Shown here piece after piece: positions 60,331 to 64,000 of a stretch of 64,000 bases of DNA. The stretch comes from Frankia alni ACN14a (GTDB lineage Bacteria > Actinomycetota > Actinomycetes > Frankiales > Frankiaceae), in NCBI RefSeq assembly GCF_000058485.1, contig NC_008278.1, positions 4,024,962 to 4,088,961 on the forward strand, in the 5' to 3' direction. Numbering within the stretch: position 1 is the first letter of the stretch; every line of letters starts with the position of its first letter. The position numbers and the translations under genes are program-made. The notes under the pieces are model-generated. The model saw nothing but the letters and a program-made list of their open reading frames with translations, did not search any database and was not told the origin of the DNA.

Positions 60331-61023
60331 TCAGGCGTAGTCGGGCAGGGCGCGGCGCAGGGCGTCGAAGGCTCGCCGGGTCGCCGTGACCGCCGTCGGA
60401 TGGCGCGTGGCGACGTCCTCGCCCGCGCGCAGCCGCGCCCAGTTCTCCCGCGCCAGGACGCGCTGCACGGCGATGATCTGGGCGGCGGCGAGCCGGGCGG
60501 CGAGGTCACCGGCCTGGGGCGCGGCCTCGCTGAGCGCGTCGGCGAGGTCGTGCTCGTCCTGCCCGGCGTACTGCGCAACCCGACCGAGCAGGCTCGGGGT
60601 CTCGAACACCAGGGCGTGGAAGGCGAGCACCTCGGGGTGGTCGTTGAGACCGGAGACGGGTTCGCGCCGGTCGAGCCCGGCGAGCAGGTGCGCCGCCACG
60701 GCGGTCAGCGGCGCCACGCCGGGAGCCCGCGCGCGCACCACGCGGGCCGCCTCGCCGCGGTGGTCGAGGATGCGGTGCAGGACGAGGTCTTCCTTGGTGG
60801 GGAAGTAGGCGAACAGGGTCGGCTTGGACACCTCGGCCGCCGCCGCGATCTCGGCGACGGAGACGTCGTCGAAGCCGCGTTCGAGGAACAGCGTGATCGC
60901 CGCGGCGGACAGCGCGTCATGGATGCGTCGCCGGCGCAGCGCGCGCAGCCCGGTCGGTTCGCCTGCGCGCCGCCCGGACGGGTCGTCCGCGCGCAGCCCG
61001 GTCGGTTCGCCCGGGCCCGGCAT
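60331..61023 (-). CDS. TetR-family transcription regulator
   Basis: 230 residues, ATG at 61023. The DNA-binding domain is RRRRIHDALSAAAITLFLER, FDDVSVAEIAAAAEVSKPTL and FAYFPTKEDLVLHRI. The ligand domain ends with RRAFDALRRALPDYA, in the MftR/AcrR style. The first 30 residues contain an eight-residue block (GEPTGLRA) twice, from a 23-bp direct DNA repeat (60941-60963, 60989-61011). The gene starts 15 bp after the APC permease stop on the same strand, so it may be co-transcribed and control that operon. Confidence 0.87.
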   Translation of the reverse strand: MPGPGEPTGLRADDPSGRRAGEPTGLRALRRRRIHDALSAAAITLFLERGFDDVSVAEIAAAAEVSKPTLFAYFPTKEDLVLHRILDHRGEAARVVRARAPGVAPLTAVAAHLLAGLDRREPVSGLNDHPEVLAFHALVFETPSLLGRVAQYAGQDEHDLADALSEAAPQAGDLAARLAAAQIIAVQRVLARENWARLRAGEDVATRHPTAVTATRRAFDALRRALPDYA

Positions 61024-61038
61024 CCGGGGATCCCGGGG

Positions 61039-63006
61039 TCAGGCGACGTGGACGAAGGGGCGGTGGTCGGGGTCGGGTTCGGCTTCGCGCAGCACCTCGC
61101 GGGTGACGGTGGCGACCTCGCCGGCGCCGAAGAACAGGAAACGCAGGAAGTTCACGATCGGGTTGCCCTCACTCCACTCGAAGTACACGTTCGGTCGCAC
61201 GCCCGTGGTGTCGCGCAGGTGCAGCAGCAGCGCGGCGATCGCGTTGGGGACGGACGTGCTGGTCAGACGCAGGATCCGGTAGCCGTGGCGGTCCTCGCCG
61301 CAGACGTCGAGCTCACCTTCGAACTCGGAGGAGTCCGGGATGCTGACCTCGAGGAACAGCAGCGGGACGTCGTCGGGTACGAACAGTTCCTGCCGGGCCT
61401 TGCGGACCTTGTCGGCGTACTCGGCGGCGTCGCCGGCGTCGAGCTCGTTGGCGACCAGGTGCAGCGAGCCGGCCTCGGCGGACTCGCGCACCCATCGCTC
61501 GGCGAGGGGGTCCAGGCGCACCCCGGTGACGCGCAGCTCGAACGAGCGCGCCACCCGGGAGGAGAACGACACGACGATGATCGCGATGATGAAGATCGAA
61601 CCGATGATGAGCCCGTCGGGCCGTTCGATGATGTTCGCGATGGTCGTGTAGACGAACACGACCGCGATGGCGCCGAAGGCGATCGCGAGCCGGCGCCGGC
61701 CGCGGCGCAGGGTGGACAGTGTGACCGCGAGCGCGGCGGAGGTGATCAGGACGAGGACGCCGGTGGCGTAGGCGCCGCCCTGCTTGTCGACGCTGGCCCG
61801 GAAGACGATCGTGACGACGAACCCGATGAGGGTGAACACGATGACCAGCGGCCGCACGGCGCGAGCCCACGTCGGCGCCATCCCGTAACGGGGCAGGTAG
61901 CGCGGGACGAGGTTGAGCAGGCCGGCCATGGCCGAGGCGCCGGCGAACCACAGGATCAGGATCGTGCTGACGTCGTAGACGGTGCCGAAGGCGGCGCCGA
62001 GCTGTTCGTGGGCCAGGTAGGCCAGGGCGCGCCCGTTGGCCGGCCCGCCGGGTTCGAACTCCTTCTCCGGGATCAGCAGCGTCGTGCTCAGGCTGCTGGT
62101 GATCAGGAACACCGCCATGATCGCCGCCGCGGTGGTCAGCAGCTTGCGGGCGCCGCGGATGCGGCCGACCGGGTTGGCCTCGCTGTCGCCGGGATCGCCG
62201 CGGACCAGCGGCATCACCGCGACGCCGGTCTCGAAGCCGGACAGCCCCAGCGCCAGCTTCGGGAAGACGATGAGTGCGAAGCCGATCAGAGCGAGCGGGT
62301 CGGGATGTTCGTTGACGAGCAGCGCGTGCCAGTCGCTGAACAGGTGCGGATGGCTCGCGATCTTGATCAGGGCGTCGACGACGACGACCGCGTTGAGGCT
62401 CAGGTAGATCACGACGAGGACGACGGCGATGCCGACGGCCTCGGTGAACCCGCGCAGGAAAACGCCGCCGAGCAGGGCGAGCAGCACGAGGGTGACGGCG
62501 ATCTGGTGGCCCTCCAGCGCGTGTGGCGCGTAGGGGTTCTCCAGGATGTGGGCGGTGGCGTCGGCGCCGGACAGGGTGATCGTGATGAGGAAGTCGGTGC
62601 AGGCGAACCCGAGCAGCACCAGGACGAGGACCTTGCCCTTCCACCAGGACAGTTCCTTTTCCAGCATGGCGATGGAGCCCTCGCCGTGCGGGCTGTCCCG
62701 GGCGACCTGCCGGTAGACCGGCAGCGCGCCGACGAGGGTCACCAGCACCAGCACCGCCGTCGCGATCGGGCTGACGGCGCCGGCGGCGAGTGCGGCGATG
62801 CCCGGCTGGTAGCCGAGGGTGGAGAAGTAGTCGACGCCGGTCAGGCACATCACCCGCCACCAGGGGTGCAGGTGGTGTTCCTCGGCGGGCTGGGCGTGCG
62901 GGCCGGAGTGCTGCTGGGCCTGCTCGGCGCCGGCGAGCAGCCAGGCCCGCAGCCGCCGCGGGCCGGCCAGCCGCCGCGCCGGTGCGGCTTCGGTCGTCGG
63001 GGTCAC
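61039..63006 (-). CDS. APC-superfamily permease with cytoplasmic C-terminal domain
   Basis: About 655 residues from the GTG at 63006 (GGAAGG upstream; GTG 63018 also possible). Opens with [20 protein letters not shown] then [14 protein letters not shown], and has about 12 membrane spans ([60 protein letters not shown]). After about residue 470 comes a soluble domain ([20 protein letters not shown] to the end). Related actinobacterial amino-acid or potassium transporters have this layout; the substrate is not assignable. No clear riboswitch is seen upstream. Confidence 0.87.
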   Translation of the reverse strand: MTPTTEAAPARRLAGPRRLRAWLLAGAEQAQQHSGPHAQPAEEHHLHPWWRVMCLTGVDYFSTLGYQPGIAALAAGAVSPIATAVLVLVTLVGALPVYRQVARDSPHGEGSIAMLEKELSWWKGKVLVLVLLGFACTDFLITITLSGADATAHILENPYAPHALEGHQIAVTLVLLALLGGVFLRGFTEAVGIAVVLVVIYLSLNAVVVVDALIKIASHPHLFSDWHALLVNEHPDPLALIGFALIVFPKLALGLSGFETGVAVMPLVRGDPGDSEANPVGRIRGARKLLTTAAAIMAVFLITSSLSTTLLIPEKEFEPGGPANGRALAYLAHEQLGAAFGTVYDVSTILILWFAGASAMAGLLNLVPRYLPRYGMAPTWARAVRPLVIVFTLIGFVVTIVFRASVDKQGGAYATGVLVLITSAALAVTLSTLRRGRRRLAIAFGAIAVVFVYTTIANIIERPDGLIIGSIFIIAIIVVSFSSRVARSFELRVTGVRLDPLAERWVRESAEAGSLHLVANELDAGDAAEYADKVRKARQELFVPDDVPLLFLEVSIPDSSEFEGELDVCGEDRHGYRILRLTSTSVPNAIAALLLHLRDTTGVRPNVYFEWSEGNPIVNFLRFLFFGAGEVATVTREVLREAEPDPDHRPFVHVA

Positions 63007-63288
63007 GGGGCAGCGCACCTTCCAGCCGGGGAGGACATCCCGAGCATCCTCCCCCGCGCGCCCGGCCGGCACGCGCCCCGGGCGCGCCCGGGCGCGCTGC
63101 GACGCCACCCCGGCTGTCGTCGCCCCGCGCCGTGATGGGGCCGTGGTAGCCGGAGAACCCACGGGTGAATTCGCGGCGAATACTTGACCACCGCATCCTC
63201 TGCGACAATCCGCGCACGCCGGTGCCGCTTACAGTGAAAACACCACCAAATCGGCTCACACGCTATGCACATCGGGGTGAACGAACGC
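63007..63288. promoter_or_regulatory. Divergent region, permease / binding protein
   Basis: About 280 bp between divergent starts. The stretch GCTTACAGTGAAAACACC (63227-63244) is AT-richer and the most promoter-like part. GC-rich palindromes are present nearer the permease. I could not identify a conserved riboswitch core. Confidence 0.4.
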
Positions 63289-64000
63289 GTGGACTGGCTG
63301 AGCACCGAGAACGTCGTGGCCGTGATCACCGCGCTGGTCGGCGTCGTGGCGACCTTTGCCGGGATCTGGTACGAGCGACGAGTTCCGCGCCGAAAGCGGA
63401 TCGGTTACCGCGTGCAGATGGACATGCCCATCGGCAGCGACAACCGGCACGGTCCGCCTCGGGCGAACATTCGGCTCGGTCTGTTCAACGACCTCCCCGA
63501 CATGTCCGACGCCACCCTCGTCCTGCTTCGCATCGAAAACGACGGCGCGCAGAGCATCACCGACACCGACTACACCAGCCATGAGCCGCACGGACTCACC
63601 GCCGTCTTCACCGAACGAACCGTCCGGGGGGTCGCCGTCACCGAACCCGGAGACGAGCACCTCATGGACCATTTCACGCCGTCGAACGGCATGGCACACG
63701 ACGGCGGCAGGATCTACCTTCCCCGGGTCCCGCTCAACCGCGGACAGCACTACAAGCTGCTGGTGCTGCTCAGCGGCGGCGGTGTCGGCAGCGAGGTCGC
63801 GGTCATCGGCGGGATCCGGGACGGCAAGGTCGAGCGCAACCGCAGCACGACGGTCGACGACAAGCCACCGCTGTTCAGCCGGCCCTCCCGGTGGATCACC
63901 AGCGTGCTCACCGTCGGCGTCGTCGCGCTGGCGAGCATCATCGTCACCGGCGAGGACGCCTCCCCCGCCCCGGCGCCGCCTCCGGTCGGCTGCGCCACGG
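63289..64000 (+). CDS. Membrane-anchored substrate-binding-type protein (5' part; runs off the window)
   Basis: At least 237 residues, still open at the end. GTG 63289 (GGGGTG upstream) begins VDWLSTENVVAVITALVGVV, a single membrane anchor followed by FAGIWYERRVPRRKRIGYRV. A beta-rich domain follows: IRLGLFNDLPDMSDATLVLL, RIENDGAQSITDTDY, and VRGVAVTEPGDEHLMDHF. Then a second hydrophobic segment, WITSVLTVGVVALASIIV, and a Pro-rich stretch. ATG 63265 is an alternative start. The layout matches actinobacterial proteins in which a periplasmic phosphate-type binding domain follows; that part is outside the window. Confidence 0.7.
   Translation, partial: MDWLSTENVVAVITALVGVVATFAGIWYERRVPRRKRIGYRVQMDMPIGSDNRHGPPRANIRLGLFNDLPDMSDATLVLLRIENDGAQSITDTDYTSHEPHGLTAVFTERTVRGVAVTEPGDEHLMDHFTPSNGMAHDGGRIYLPRVPLNRGQHYKLLVLLSGGGVGSEVAVIGGIRDGKVERNRSTTVDDKPPLFSRPSRWITSVLTVGVVALASIIVTGEDASPAPAPPPVGCAT

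Noticed and set aside
63007-63288. Cyclic-di-AMP riboswitch before the APC permease
   Set aside because: Transporters of this kind sometimes have one, but the conserved core sequences are not recognisable here.

Overview
The window is very GC-rich DNA with GTG/ATG starts behind AGGAGG-like ribosome-binding sites and long shadow reading frames. It carries typical high-GC actinobacterial markers: RbpA, an Lnt–Ppm1 pair, a LpqY-SugABC-like transporter, a DosR-like regulator beside an Rv2004c-like protein, F420-type LLM and PPOX proteins, and HelD/HelR. Gene content and style fit Frankia or a close relative; the genus is an inference. I see no rRNA, tRNA, CRISPR array, transposase or phage block.

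Layout. 0–1.5 kb: an APH-like phosphotransferase and a TM2 protein. 1.7–9.0 kb (minus): an operon reading fatty-acyl-reductase/HAD-phosphatase fusion, zinc-type dehydrogenase, a tiny coupled ORF, a LarA-like (DUF2088) protein, PlsC-type acyltransferase and GrpB-like protein. It looks like an uncharacterised lipid or fatty-alcohol pathway and is the best candidate here for an undescribed system. 9.4–11.4 kb: a 19-bp tandem repeat array, a stand-alone 5'-3' exonuclease and an Lrp/AsnC regulator. 11.4–15.9 kb (minus): a sugar ABC importer. 16–23 kb: amidohydrolase, Lnt, Ppm1, RbpA, MsrB, a decayed EAL domain and a DUF4262 protein. 23–29 kb: two methyltransferases, a second APH-like gene flanked by direct repeats, a family-A polymerase without 5' nuclease, and an FDXHR zinc protein. 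29–36 kb: acyl desaturase, DUF3516-type helicase, DosR-like regulator and kinase-ATPase. 37–45 kb: a TM2–DUF2752 pair, hotdog thioesterase, second amidohydrolase, lipase and a PPOX–LLM–SDR operon. 45–50 kb: TetR, an MFS pump with a striking operator, and XdhC. 50–64 kb: crotonase, orphan branched-chain-type binding protein, sulfotransferase, DUF2237–HelR pair, an interrupted acetoacetate-decarboxylase-like protein, an APC permease–TetR pair and the start of a membrane-anchored binding protein.

Beyond genes, the window is rich in repeats. There are at least three dispersed palindromic families: a GTTGATTATCTTG element (four copies, all in one orientation), a GCTTATCCAGAGGG hairpin (two copies, one inside a coding frame) and a TGCCGAGG/CTCGGCA element (two copies). 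Many genes also carry in-frame 15-, 18-, 24- or 27-bp minisatellites. By eye the plus strand is strongly C-rich up to about 24 kb, whatever the gene direction, and G-rich just after; the switch coincides with an AT-richer spacer and the first GTTGATTATCTTG copy.

Start codons were chosen by ribosome-binding site, overlap with neighbours and family length, and several are noted as uncertain. All functional calls come from motif recognition in the translated sequence; no database search was possible.
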